64,000 bases of DNA, taken from NCBI RefSeq assembly GCF_033807715.1, contig NC_084601.1:15864690-15928689 (forward strand), in the 5' to 3' direction. Numbering within the stretch: position 1 is the stretch's first letter; the number at the start of each line of letters is the position of its first letter. This stretch comes from Cololabis saira. Taxonomy: Eukaryota; Chordata; Actinopteri; Beloniformes; Belonidae. Below the pieces are notes generated by a model that was not told the DNA's origin, did no database searches, and saw only the letters and a program-made list of their open reading frames with translations. Shown here piece by piece: positions 33,180 through 45,326 of the stretch. The position numbers and the translations under genes were made by a program.

Positions 33180-33806
33180 TAGGGTTGCCAACCGTCCCTT
33201 GAAAAACGGAATCGTCCCGTATTTATAAACTAAAGTCCCGTATTGAGCTGAAAAGGGACGCACTTTATCCCGTATTACTGTGAGAGTCAAAAAATAGTCA
33301 TAAAATGCCAATGGAAAATGGCATTGAGCTGTCGAGTTCATAAGTTATTGTTTTCTATTTACAACTGTAGCCTACAGTCATGGCCTTTGAGGCACAAATA
33401 TGTTTACAAGTTTTCTACAGACTTTCTGTTATTGCACTTTTGTCATTTACACTAAAAATGTGCACTATTACAGAATGGATGTTCTACTTTCTTTCTATTG
33501 TTTTGTATAAATATATATAATTTTAAGTTAAGCAGGACAGGTTTCTGTTTAAGAAAAAAACGTATTTTATTCAGTTCATTTTGTTATTTTGTATTAAAGT
33601 GGATAATAATTTGTTTTCTATGTGTTCATGGCATTCAGAAATATGCATCTAATTCAATTCAGGTTTGAGTCAAATAGTTAAAAAATCGTTTCACTCACAA
33701 AGGGGCTAAAAAAATTCACCACGCCAGGAAGAGTGAAGGCAATCGAGTTGGCCGTCCCTGCCGATGAGGTCCCCATTATTTATTTTACAAGGAGTTGGCA
33801 ACCCTA
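33180..33806. mobile_element. hAT-like MITE
   Basis: Termini TAGGGTTGCCAAC and GTTGGCAACCCTA are perfect 13-bp inverted repeats of hAT type. Subterminal 'gtcccgtatt' repeats are present. I could not see an intact 8-bp target duplication, so flanks may have changed since insertion. Confidence 0.8.
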
Positions 33807-33924
33807 GTAATGATACATAAAAAAAACGACCCCAAAACTCCTCACCAGTTTACAGGGTCACTGTTTATCCGACTGTAAAAGTGGTTGAATTTAACAACAT
33901 GTCGTCGCGTCAACGCGTTAAATA

Positions 33925-34938
33925 CAGTGTTGCCAACTCCTCAGTAAGGAAAGTCGCTATTGGCTGTCCCAAAAGTCGCTAGAAGTCGCTAAATGACGTC
34001 ATCGCCTAATTTGCATAATTGTCCATTTGCATATAACTGTAATAGACGCTGTAGGAGAGAGGAATAACGTCTTGGGAGAGACAAAAGTGAGTAAAAAACA
34101 CCCTAAATATGTTTAGAAACTACAAATGTACAAAAATAATTTCAACATTAACAACATTTAATGATTTTAATGCTTTGTCTAGATCCACATTACACACATC
34201 AGTTTTGTCCTGTATTGTTAAATGTTATAACCGCAAATTTAATCAAAAGATTGTTATGTAGGGTGAAATTGCTAGCTCTACAACCAACCAACCCTCCTCC
34301 TTTATCCGGGCTTGGGACCGGCAAAGTGACCCAAAAGACACACTCTGGCAGAGTTACTTAAGTTTTTTTTTTTTCATAGTTTTTTTTTTTTTTTTTTTAG
34401 GGGGGTTTGTTTAGTTTTCGTTTATAACTTAATACTCCACTTACCTGTAGGAGCCTACAACAAGTCACAGTAAACCATGAACATAATTTGAAACAACAAT
34501 AACATGTTTAACATTTTTTTTGTATAGACTGTTGTAACTTGACAACATTAACAATCTAAATGGACCAAAAACAGACAACAGAAAAAAGCTGTCAGTGGCA
34601 AAGAAAATGATAACTAGTTTGGCCCTAATTCAGGTTAATTGTATTTTACAGATTCCTCGGCCTCCACACACACACACACTGTCTCTGCGTCGATTTAACG
34701 CGAAACCATAAATCAGGCTTTACCCATTCATTTATGTGCGCTCGGCGCAGAGCGGAGCTCAGCGGCGGACGAGAGGCCGAATTGAACATTGTTTCCAAAA
34801 CACCAGATAAGTCTCCAATAACACTAGAAAAAGTCGCTAGATTTGTCGCTAGTCGCTTTTTTGAAAAAAAAAAAAGTCGCTATAGGGGTCTGAAAAGTCG
34901 CTAAATCTAGCGACAAAGTCGCTAAGTTGGTAACACTG
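33925..34938. mobile_element. hAT-type element with AGTCGCTA repeats
   Basis: Termini CAGTGTTGCCAACT and AGTTGGTAACACTG, flanked by an 8-bp duplication gttaaata (33917-33924 and 34939-34946). Both subterminal regions carry repeated AGTCGCTA words, about eight in all. No transposase frame. A GC-rich palindrome-family fragment is nested at 34682-34722. Confidence 0.92.
34682..34722. repeat. GC palindrome family fragment
   Basis: 'tctgcgtcgatttaacgcg' followed by 'aaaccataaatcaggcttta' is one arm end of the palindromic family seen complete at 37124-37249. It lies inside a hAT element. Confidence 0.65.
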
Positions 34939-34968
34939 GTTAAATATTGTTTATGGACGTATTTGAAC

Positions 34969-35711
34969 TAGGGCTGTTCGATTAATCGATTTTAAATCGT
35001 AATCGCGATTATGTAATTAGAACGATGTTAAAACGTTAAAATCGTAAAATCGATTTTTCACTTTTTTTTTTTTTAACCTTGTCTGCACACATATTAATGA
35101 TTGATACCATATTAATGATTGATGGAAATACCTCTCAATACCTGCGACAAGTGCCCCATGGGAGAGGCTCTTTAGTGTAGGAGGGGGCGTTGTAACATGC
35201 CACCGGGCATCCCTCAAGCCAGATGCGGTAGACCAGCTTGTGTTCCTTGCAAAAAACTTGCAAATGTGAACAGCAAATGTAATGACTGACATTACACACC
35301 TCTACCTCCTTCATGGGTTGCATTATTATTTAGCATGCAAAGACCCAGTTTAGTTTAATTAGAAAATGTCTTGTTTTATTTAATTGGAAATATAACTTAC
35401 TGTATGTTTGCAAGTGCTGATTTGCTGATTTTTTTTTTCAGAGATAAAACTTTATATTTTATTATATTTTTTAAAACTTTTTTTCAACTTATTTTACAGA
35501 GTTTTGCACTTTATTCATTCATTTTTGGTTTAATAAGAGCAAAGTTTGCACTTAAAGCCCAATGGGGCAAATGTTCAATAAAAAAACAGCATATTTGAAA
35601 TCATTTCATTGCCTTTTGTCAATTCAAAAAATAATCGTAATCGTAATCGAAAATCGGATTTTGAGAGAAAAAAATCGAGATTTTATTTTTGGGCAAAATC
35701 GAACAGCCCTA
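34969..35711 (+). mobile_element. hAT deletion derivative with dimerisation-domain remnant
   Basis: Termini TAGGGCTGTTCGAT and ATCGAACAGCCCTA, flanked by an 8-bp duplication atttgaac (34961-34968 and 35712-35719). Subterminal DNA is rich in ATCGAT words. At 35126-35269 a + frame encodes KYLSIPATSAPWERLFSVGG and later LVFLAKNLQM-stop, the C-terminal dimerisation domain of hAT transposases, with Trp where Ser is usual. The rest of the transposase is deleted. It ends just before the ptp4a2 CpG-rich first exon. Confidence 0.95.
35126..35269 (+). pseudogene. hAT transposase C-terminal remnant
   Basis: 48 codons ending in a stop. The order of IPATSAP, ERLFS, a glycine cluster, R-x2-LKP and LVFL is that of the hATC dimerisation domain. 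It has no start codon and no catalytic residues. Confidence 0.9.
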
Positions 35712-35739
35712 ATTTGAACCATGGAACGATTTGAACCCG

Positions 35740-35940
35740 GACGCGGGTCTACATTATCCCGCGGTCCGTGAACGCCTCGCGGCGGCGGAGGCTCCTCCCC
35801 GCATGCGCAGAGGGGTCGACCTCCGTGGAGCAGCGAGCTGCCACACTGAAGAGGAACATAAAGGAGACCTGACAGCGGCGTCTGCACTCCCTACACTTTC
35901 TCCGGGTAGTCACGGGGTTTCAATGTTCAACCTGCTCTTT
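35740..35940 (+). other. ptp4a2: ptp4a2 non-coding exon 1 (5' end approximate)
   Basis: CpG-rich sequence ending in a strong donor, ctcttt|gtaagtacc at 35940/35941. The exon contains one late ATG (35923-35925) whose frame runs six codons to the donor and continues in exon 2. Assignment rests on the CpG context, the consensus donor and the shared frame with exon 2; no transcript was seen. Confidence 0.6.
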
Positions 35941-36254
35941 GTAAGTACCCAAACAACAAACAATCACTGCAAAAAATGTGCAATCGTAGCCTTGTATTTC
36001 GGCAGCCCGTGTTTTCTAAGATGGATCCATGTTGTTAGATGATTAACACAAAGTAAGTTGCATGAGGAGTTGTCTGACGAGAGCAGACAACATTTGCGTC
36101 CTCGACGGCAAAGGGAATCCGGTAGAAAACGTGTTTGGGTTTGAGTAATAGGTCGTGGGGGGTTTGTTTAACCCTTCTTTGGTGGGATTTGAGCTAACTT
36201 TTCTCGAAGTGGCTGGTAAAGCGCTGCTGCTGCTGCAGAGCTAAGCTGCTGGCT

Positions 36255-36352
36255 AAAGGCTGATTTTTGGTCCCGCGTTACACCGACGCAGAGGCAACGG
36301 CGTAGGGTACGCGGCGACGCGCAGCGTACGCCGTACCTTACGCCGTCGTGGC
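36255..36352. repeat. GC palindrome family, partial copy
   Basis: 'aaaggctgatttttggtcccgcgtta' at the left and internal 'cggcgtagggtacgcggcgacgcg' match one arm of the palindrome at 37124-37249. The right arm is only partly present. Confidence 0.7.
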
Positions 36353-36734
36353 CGCGCTAGCCTGCTATTGTGCCCGGCGCTATTCTTTAACTCACCCCTT
36401 TCTTTTCCTTTTTTTAAACCCCTTTTTAAAATATGACATACGGACGGCAGATTAGTGTCTCGGTACTGTTGTCTGCTTGAATTAAAGTCTCCATCCAGGG
36501 TGCCTGAGAGCGCTGGTGCGTCAGTCCAGGTGAGATTAGCATGTGTCTTGCACAATGATGGGTGTCTGGGTGTCTGGGTGTCGTCTAAACACCTCCCAGC
36601 CGCCGCTGCCGCGGGGGATTACACCTCCAACCCCCGTCTCCACTGCTGTGTGTTTTTGCAGCCGGTTTGGAGGTTTCTGGTCGACCCAAGCGTCGGCAGG
36701 GCTGCGCTAGCCGTAGCCACATAGCGGGGAACTA

Positions 36735-36919
36735 TGCCGCGTTCCATTTGTCATCGGAAGTCGGAATTTCTCAGTTCCCAGTCGGAATTTTCAACTGGAA
36801 CGCCCCTCGTAGTGGGATTTCCTACTGTGAAAGTGGGAGAAGCTTCACAACCCCCGAGTTACCATTCCAAGATGGCTGCCATTCCCAGTTCCGATTTCCG
36901 AGGTAAATGGAACGCGGCA
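36735..36919. mobile_element. 185-bp MITE with 15-bp perfect TIRs
   Basis: Ends TGCCGCGTTCCATTT and AAATGGAACGCGGCA are perfect inverted repeats, flanked by CTA on both sides (36732-36734, 36920-36922). A 3-bp duplication fits PIF/Harbinger-type elements. The inner arms also pair (cggaagtcggaa / ttccgatttccg). The small frames across it are not genes. Confidence 0.85.
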
Positions 36920-37123
36920 CTAGCCTTCCCTTCCGCCTTTTGTGACAAACCTCGACCCTCAGCGTGGCAAAACCTGAGATCTGAGCCCCATACAGGGCCA
37001 GGACCGGCAACCACGACCCAGATGGGGCCATGGACCCGCACCCCTCCCCGGTGCGGTTTATTTCATGTCATTTAATCGTTGTGTTTATTGTCAACTCGCT
37101 TACACGTAGGTGAGACCCGAGTG

Positions 37124-37249
37124 AAGGCTGATTTACGCAGAGCATACGGCGTAGGGTACGCGGCGACGCGTACACTACGGTGCGCGTCGCCGCGTACCCC
37201 ACGCCGTAGGCTCTGCGTCCATTTAACGCAGAACCATAAATCAGCCTTT
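37124..37249. mobile_element. GC-rich foldback MITE
   Basis: A near-perfect palindrome. 'AAGGCTGATTTA' and 'TAAATCAGCCTT' are at the ends, and long arms contain CGCAGAGC, TACGGCGT and GGTACGCGGCGACGCG. The left arm lacks about 20 bp present in the right arm. Related copies lie at 34682, 36255 and 45674. No clear target duplication seen. Confidence 0.8.
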
Positions 37250-37259
37250 AGGTGCGTCT

Positions 37260-40200
37260 TTTGATTTATCCTTGACTAGGACGGAAACCATCCAGCCAGC
37301 CATGTGGGCTGAAGTGAAATGAGGAAATGCAGTTGGGGAGGAAGTTGACTTGAGCAGCTGGGACACTAAAAGGCCGCCGCACATTCCCATGCCTCTCAGT
37401 TTTCAATTTATGACCTTCCAATAATTTGAGTTTCCTCACTTAAAGTGATTTCCAGTGGGCCGCTACAACAGCTGAGTAGCTTTTGATCGTCTCTGTTAAC
37501 ATAGGCGGATGAGTCAATGAGTAACTGGTGTAACAGGTAAGCTAATTATGCATTATGAGTCACTGCAAGGTGACCTCTTTTCCCTGTGTGGCAGTTGAAG
37601 ATAAGCTATATTATTGGAGATGTGAGATCAAACTCTTTCCTCGTGACCTATACAAGTTGGTTGTACAATTAACTTGTTTTTTTTGTAGGTGGGTTTCATG
37701 CTTTGCATCATGACTCATTAAGCTTTTATTCACGTCTCACATTTTAGGTAATTCATACTTTTGACCTGCTTTGTTTCATACTTGGACATCCTATGGACTC
37801 GCAATGTAGAAATGGCGTTTTAACAAGTCACTACTTTTATAACACGCTGTTGCAAAAGGCAGTCATTTATTGGATGCCATATTGTAAACCACAGTCTTAT
37901 TACTTGTAGGTTCAGCCTGTATTACTCTTGGTTTCGTTCTTACAAGTGCATGTGAACTTTAATATAGCTTGTTTATTTAGGAAAATCATAAAAGTTAAAG
38001 CTTCCATATTATGCTTTTGTTTGAAACAAGTCTCTTGATTGCTGTAGCTAGATACAAATTTGAATTTTGTTCTGCATTTTAAGGATTGTATAATGATTGT
38101 TCTGAATTCAGTGCTCAGTTTTACACTACTGGTAGTGTAAAAATATACAGTGACAAGAGGGGAAGTTCTTAGTCTTGGTTACTGTAACTGTGAAAGTTGA
38201 ACCCCATGTACTGTAACACGATGCCAACTTATCAAAGAGTGTTACTGGGGGAGAAGAAAACATGTGTTGTTGCCTCCTGGCATTGTGCCCATGCAGCTAT
38301 GGGGTTCCTGAGAGCGTGGAAAGGTAAAGTTGAGGGGGTTGATCCACGTTGACTGGCTTACTGGTATCAGAACTGGCCAGTTTAAAATCTTATTTTCCTG
38401 GATGCCCAACTTTAGTGAGCATGGAACATAAGCTTTGGTTTTTGTTTGGGAACATTAAATGACGTCTTTGGTTTTATAGATGTTGTGTTGTTAAAATCAG
38501 GCTGAAATAAAAACGCATGCGTAGATGTAATTGTTTTGTTTGGTCCCCTAATTATGGCACAGTAACCATGGGCCTTCTGTGTTAGTGTGTGCGCATATCA
38601 TGTGTGTTTTGTGTGCATTGTTTTCGTTAATGAATCATGCCCTGGATGGCACAGTGTTCAGCGTTTGGATTAATCAAAGACGCAGGTTGTGTGGGACCGA
38701 CAGCATCTCAGACTGAGGCTTCTGGCTGCATGGCTGCCTTCTGAAACTATAGCAACAGGTAGGAATAGGATTTGGCAGCTTTTGTTTATATTTTTTTATA
38801 ACTTTTGTTGTCGAGCTGTTTCTGATGGAACAGCAGTTGGTAGGGGACCACTGTCCTCTACCAAGTTATGCAGTAGTTAGGGATGTTTATTGGAGTAGTC
38901 CGTTGTTTTTCACAAGTAGCAGCTCATCTTTTTGATTCAGAAAGTTTTATTGCATTTAGCAGCTGTGGTTTAGAAAGTACAGGGTTAATGCAATTAAATA
39001 ACTTTGCTTTGTGTTCCCCATTGCCGAAGCAACCCATTGCTTTGCTCTTTTTTTTTTTTCTCCTCACAAGCAGCTTATTAAAGACTTGAAATGAATGACT
39101 ACTTTTCTCGACATGAGTCCTTTTGGCTTTTGTTTAAAAACACAGATTGGCAGATCTCAGGTTATTGTCTAAATCAGGGAAGGAAGTTGGCTTGATTGGC
39201 TAAAAAGTTTTGATTGCGATCCTCTTCTTTTAATACTGCACATTAAATATAACATATTTTGCTTTGTGAATCTATAGAGAGCAACATTGCCCCGCTGTGA
39301 TCCGTTCACAAGGGACATCAGAATTCCCTGCAGAAGCACTTGTTGCTACCACAGAGATAATTGTTGATATGGCAACAGACATCTGCTGATGCTCCTGTCA
39401 GAAGGCAAACTTTGTTTCCAAATGTCAGAGGAATTGATGTTACAGAGAGACTGGAGTCCTTGGCAAAGATTTGAGTGGACATTCTCCTGTCTGGGTCTGT
39501 TGCTGAGCATTGTTGTCCAGTTGGGGTAATTTTATTTTAGACAGTTAAAGAAGTTTTAACTTCTTACATATTTGATATCTGTAATTTGATGATGCATGCG
39601 TTCACATATACACAAAGATTGGGGCTGCATTCAGTACTTTGTTCATACTTTAATAGGGTACAAGTTACTGGGTCACAGCTATTTATTCTGTTTCTGTATA
39701 TTCAGGGGAAAAACATCTTTTGACACCAAAAACGGGAACTTTTGTGATTATGAAACTAGACACTGGTAGAGACATTTAGTCTCTGTTTGTACACAATGCA
39801 GAAAAACCAAAGTGTTTTCAGAGGGCATAGTACACACTATAACTAATTCAAATGAGTCTGTCCTTTGCTGTCATGGTAACTTCAGTGGTAGCAGCTTTCC
39901 TTAGTTATAGTGACTTATCACAGATAGTTATGGTGTCATATGTTTGAAGATAACTGCACGGGTGACCATAACTGGTCAGTAACCTGCTGTGTTAATGGCA
40001 ACCACTGTAGATGGTGAAGTGAGTAACATTTAGTCACATTGTCATGTAAATGTGGGAATTGTTGAGTTTTACATGATGGCTTGCACTTTGTTTCCAGACT
40101 GAAGACAGTATGTTCTCTTGAAACTAGAAGTAATGGCATGACAAACTTGTTGCTGCACCAGAAACAAAAGTGTATATAATGGAATGGGAGCAATGTATGA

Positions 40201-41978
40201 CCCTTTAGCTGCATATACTTCCATTTGTTGTCCCATATGACAAGACGACGACACCTGTTGTGAAGGAAAGTCTCATAAAGGTTAGCATGTAGTAGGCATG
40301 GTCTGAAATGATTTTGAAAATGGGGAGAAAGTTAACTCCTAGTTTTTCAACTCTTATGCTACACTGTATGTTTTCTCTTTAACAAGGATATTTACAATTA
40401 CCTCTCTAACCTGTGGGGACTTTTGATCTGCTTCTACTTTGTATAGCAACATTTTTCAGGTGCTTTAAGTCTTATTTTCATTCAAAACAAACAAAAAAAT
40501 CTGAGAGCCACTTGGCTTGACGTCTCTAACTAGTTAGTTCAACTTCTTTTCACCAACTTGAGCTTGTAGATGAAGCAGCTGCAGTTTAGTTTCCCAACTA
40601 ATCAGCTGCAGCAGCATGAGGCTGCTCCTCAACTACCCCACCTTGGCCCCGCTACCATATTTACATTATACTAGTATTCGTCCAGTGTCTCATACTGTGA
40701 GATTGGGCAACAGCAGCAGGAGTTTGTAGCCTTGAACAGAGGGGGAGAGTGAGTCCGCCAAGTCCGTCCATTTTGCAGCATTTCTGAGCTTTCTTTCTGC
40801 TTTATGTATTACTGCCTGTGGCAAGAAGACCATTATATGCTTTAAATGTGTGTGCAAATTTCCCACATCATATTGCCCTGTACTCGTGGGATTAATTAAA
40901 ATAATTCTCACCCTCACACCAAATTTCTGGCATCAGGAGCATTTTAGCATCCTACATGGTTTCAGTGTCCAAACTGATTAAAACTATTTCCGAGCTTGTG
41001 TGTGTATTTATGAGACACAGTCCTCATGTATAGGTGAACTTGGAAACCATTAGTTGACAGCTTGTAAAAATGAATTTTGTTAAGAGAAAAAAAAAAATCT
41101 GCCTTTAATTGCACAGCCCTCTTCCATATTATAGCTCTGTTTGCAATCACATTTTGTTTTATAATTCTACATTAGTGCCCGTTTGTTTGGGTTTTGTTTA
41201 TCAAATTAAATACATTTATTTACATAAACATAATTAGTTTATATATCATTGTACAATGTAACAAGTATATAGATGCATATACAAACTATTAAGTTTTGAC
41301 AGGTACTTCTGTGCTACACTTCTGCTAGGTTTGGTAAGAGATGTCGTCTAAGAGCAGATTCAAGTTTGTGAAATGAGATTATGAGTAATCAAGAGCTTCA
41401 AGGGCCAAATATAGACACCTGACCCACATATCTGGTCCGAGCTGGAGTTGCAAACCTTTTTTAGTCTGATCAGGAGAAATTGTAGTGGTATTTTCTTGTA
41501 ATAGTATTGTTACCCAAAACATATTGTGTATATCTCTAAAAATAAACACGAAGAATGAACTCTGTAAAACTGTTGCACAACTCCAGAATTTTGTCATGCA
41601 AATTAGATGGTAACAAAAATGGGAACCTACTTGTTGAAAAACTGCTCTAAAAAAGTACCAGTTGGGACGCTAGCATGCTTTGTGCACACAATAATTTGAG
41701 TGACCAGAACACCACTTTTGGTAATGCCGGCTTGCCCGTGCGCACAGCCTGTCTCCAGTATTGTTTCGGCATCAGTGCTACCTTGAAAGTCGGGACAGAG
41801 GGAGACTGTCACTATTCCACCTCCGTGTGTTTTATATAGTACAGGAAAATGGCATACGGGCACTCCAGGCACAACAAGCTGGCTATATGTATGTAACCCC
41901 TAACGCCTTCACACTTTTGGAAGGAAATAAAATTGTATTTTTTTAAACACCTTTGTTTATTTTAAATTTTTTGTCAGA
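37260..41978 (+). other. ptp4a2 intron 1 segment, no element seen
   Basis: No gene or clear repeat. A perfect short palindrome lies at 38119-38142. Confidence 0.5.
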
Positions 41979-42003
41979 ATATATATATATATATATATAT
42001 ATT
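41979..42003. repeat. (AT)n microsatellite
   Basis: About 12 AT units. Confidence 0.9.
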
Positions 42004-42173
42004 AGTCAAACCAGTCTTTCGTCCAATGTTCTTAATGTGCAGTTCTTCAGATGCAGGTGCTCAGTTTTGCAACATGTAATTTAAAGTGCTGCAAGTTTGG
42101 TGAAGACAGAACAAACCTTTGTTCTCATGATGCCCCCCCAGCCCCCCTTTTTTTTTTGGTCATCCCAATTTCT

Positions 42174-42541
42174 TTTTTTTTTTTTTTTATATATTTTTAT
42201 CCCGGTTTTTTTCCCATTTTTTTACCACCCCGTGCTCCTACCTACTGACAGTCCTGGGCATTGCCATCCTCTACCAACCCCGGGAGGGCCCTGCACTGAG
42301 CTCAGGTCTCCTCCTTAACCTGAGGAGTGAGCAGGCCGCATCTTTTCACCAGACAGGGTGGGGTTTCTCCGGCCGAACGTAGCGCGTGGAAGGATCACGT
42401 TATTCCGGCCGGATCCTCCCCACCCCATCTGGCGCCCCGGTTGGCCAGAGGGGGCATGTATAGCCCAGGACTGTGTGCATGTTTTTGTGAGGGTAGCTCC
42501 CATTAGCTACCCAGGGGAACACGGGGAGAACATACAAACTC
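42174..42541 (-). mobile_element. Retroposon with poly-A tail and 13-bp TSD
   Basis: The insertion is flanked by catcccaatttct (42161-42173 and 42542-42554). The left end is T-rich, that is, a poly-A tail on the minus strand. The minus-strand 5' end starts 'ggagtttgtatgttctcccc', a word shared with the SINE at 18239. The body includes 'ctgggtagctaatgggagc' and 'ggggaggatccggccgg'. It resembles an abundant percomorph repeat. The tRNA head is absent, so this is a truncated copy. Confidence 0.85.
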
Positions 42542-42554
42542 CATCCCAATTTCT

Positions 42555-45326
42555 GAGGTGCTGAGTCCTGTTTTCTTTCAGTCCATTCCAGACATGGATC
42601 AGTCTTTGTCTCTCCCCCACCCATCTTTGAAGCATTATCATAGTGCTTTGATCGTCATACTGTTTATCTGCGTTCACTCAGAGGCTGCAAAGCAATGTGA
42701 TAAGTGGGTTTAGCCATGTGTGATTGCATATTGCATGTGTGTAGTAGTTGTTTTGCAGTTCATGGAAATGGAGAGGGGGTTACATGTTCCCCTGCTTCCC
42801 TTTTGCAGCTTGGTTTTCTCTGACACACGGAGCCAGAAAAACAAACACTCTACAGGAAGATTAGCTTCTGTCCCCTGGGAGTACATAGTGTTGACCTGTT
42901 GTGCTGATTAGGGGATAGAGTGAACATGCTCATTTATCATAACGTCAGCACTGAGATTGGCAATTAAAAACAAAGCTGACAGTTGGCTTTATATGTTCTA
43001 TTCTGTTTTTAGACTTTGTCAGCTCAGTAATTAACATTTAACCCAATTTGCATAAAAATCTGACCAAAATAAATGTATGCTTCACAAAACATTATCTAAA
43101 AAGTCAGTGACGGTAACAATTACTCCACAATATGCAGTAGGAGCTTTTCTTTCTGTGAGTCTTTTAATGATGGATAGGTAGGGTGAAGTTGATACATTTT
43201 TTTTTCTTTATAATTTTTTGTGTATGTGCTAAATGTGAAGTGGAAATTCTTAGAGGAATTTTGGAAAAAGGCATAACATTTTGAGACATTAAGGGAGAAA
43301 TTTGCTTCAGGGGAAAAATGTCAAAAGGGGGTTCACTCACTCAAAGGGAAATCCATAGCAATAAACACTTCTGGTTGGATCGCATGCAGCGGACACCTTC
43401 TAGTGCACCGTTCCAGATTTCATGTTGAGGGCATCAAAATAAAGAACTGCTGAAGAAATTAACATTAAAGTTTGCTCCAAACAGGGGCCTGTTACTCTAC
43501 ATATTTCTAAATACACATTGCAAAACCAATGTTATCAAGGTTTTGCCCTGGCGTAGAAATGTCAACATTTGTGGTTCTGCCTTAGGAAAGTTTCTATTGG
43601 GGGAAAACTCGGGCACACCTCCATTACAACGTATTTGTACCAGTGACCTCACAGTTGAGGTGTGTCAGCTATCATTTGGTTCATAATTCCTTTGTGCTAT
43701 TTACAGTTTGACTTTATTGTATTCAAAGTTGGTACAAGTAATTTTATCTTTCTATAGTGGTTTTCTGTGGTGGAAAGTTCAACTTTTGGGCAACCCCAAT
43801 AATCTGTATTTATGTTAGGAGTGTTTAATTGATAGTGGGCACTACTGCACTCAAAATGTTTCCAAGCCACTCTTGTGTTTGCTGTTTTTATCTCTAAAGG
43901 TTACGCTGGTAACTGACAACTCAGAACTGCATCCCCACCCCCCCAACAAACAAACAAACCAAAAAAAACCTGGAGTCAAGTAGAACTTCAAACTGTCTGT
44001 CCATTAGCTGTACACACCACTTACTCATCTGGATCTACTGGAGCCTTTCTCAGCTTTTCTTCAGGCAAAATGCAGGAAGACCCCCTGGATAAGATGTATC
44101 ATATCTGTAAGGATGTTCTCATTTTGGACACTTTTAAAGGACTTGCACTACTACTTCAGAGATTTTGCTTTCCAGGAAATCTGATGGTCAGCAGCTTTCA
44201 GCCAACCAAACAAAGTAGCACAGTATCTGCCGTCATCGTTGTATCACTTTTGGCCCGAGCCTGCAGTTGGCAAATATCCAGAAGAGTGCAGCCCGGGAGA
44301 GGCACAACAGTTTTTTGATTTCTGAAGTTAAAGAGTCTGTATATGCCTTAAAACTGAGAGGTGGCTTTATCTGGTGTTGTTTTTAAAGTTTTAGGCACTT
44401 TTTTAGTAAACAAAGATTTGTAAAGTTCCAAAAAAGAAGTCTAAGCCTGACCGGAGTTGGTTGTTTGCGTTCTTGCTTGCGTCTGACTGTTTTGTTTTTT
44501 TTAAGTATGATGGATGGCAGGGGAAGGGTTGTTTGTAAATTACCTCCTTTACGTGCGTACTGTTTGCTGAATGGTGTAGTGACCTGTCACACACCATCTT
44601 GTTGCATTGTGGTTCTATGTAAAAGGGTTTTAGGTGAAATTAGATCTGTGTCGGAACAGATGGAGCGATCAAATGGCTCATGGGAAAGTAAATTGATGAG
44701 AAAGTTTGCATATTAAGCCAGCTCTGGCCTGGCACTTGCATCTGGTTTTAGTTGGTTGAGAACGAGTGCTATCTGGGGTGGACTGGAGACCTGCCCCTCA
44801 CCCGTGTTTGCCCTCCTCAGTGACGTGTATCACCACTTCCAAACATGCCCTTGAAACATATCCAGTTATACTATGTGTGGGAAAAGCACCCTCTAAGTAC
44901 AAGGCGCAATTGGCTTAAAGTTGTATTTTTTTTCTATCTTATTTATTTTTTTAAAATGAAGAAGTAACTTTTCTCATCACTGATTGGAAACAAGTAGTGT
45001 TTTCACTTCAATGTGGTTTTATTGAGTTCAGCTCTAGTTTTAAGTGAGATCCACCCTCCCGGTCTGTCACTAGTATTAACGTCATTGCACGGACCACCTG
45101 GACTATGAAGCAGGTGTGATCCCGTTTTATCTCAGCTGTAGTCTTTGCTTTGACTTCCTCTTACTTTTTACCCCCATTCTTCTCTTTTGATTTATTTTAC
45201 TAACCCATTATGTCCAGGACTTCTTTTGATATCACAACCTTCTGGCTTTCTTCTTGCAGTTCCTATACTCGACACTTAAGTATATCAGTTATCTTTTATT
45301 TGGTACAAAGGTTACAGGAATTAAAA
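42555..45326 (+). other. ptp4a2 intron 1 segment
   Basis: No gene. A worn SINE fragment near 44037-44100 ('ctggagcctttctcagc', 'ccccctggataa') is the only element seen. Confidence 0.5.
44037..44100 (-). repeat. Worn SINE fragment
   Basis: Short similarity to the body of the SINE at 18239-18612, same relative orientation as that copy. Confidence 0.5.

Larger units (their letters stand above)
35720..37260. promoter_or_regulatory. ptp4a2: CpG-rich promoter region of ptp4a2
   Basis: CpG density rises sharply just after the hAT element. The segment holds exon 1 and an NRF1-like word (CGCATGCGCA, 35800-35809). Part of the GC richness downstream comes from inserted palindromic elements (36255-36352, 36735-36919, 37124-37249). 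No TATA box is seen, as expected for a housekeeping-type promoter. The start site itself cannot be fixed. Confidence 0.7.
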
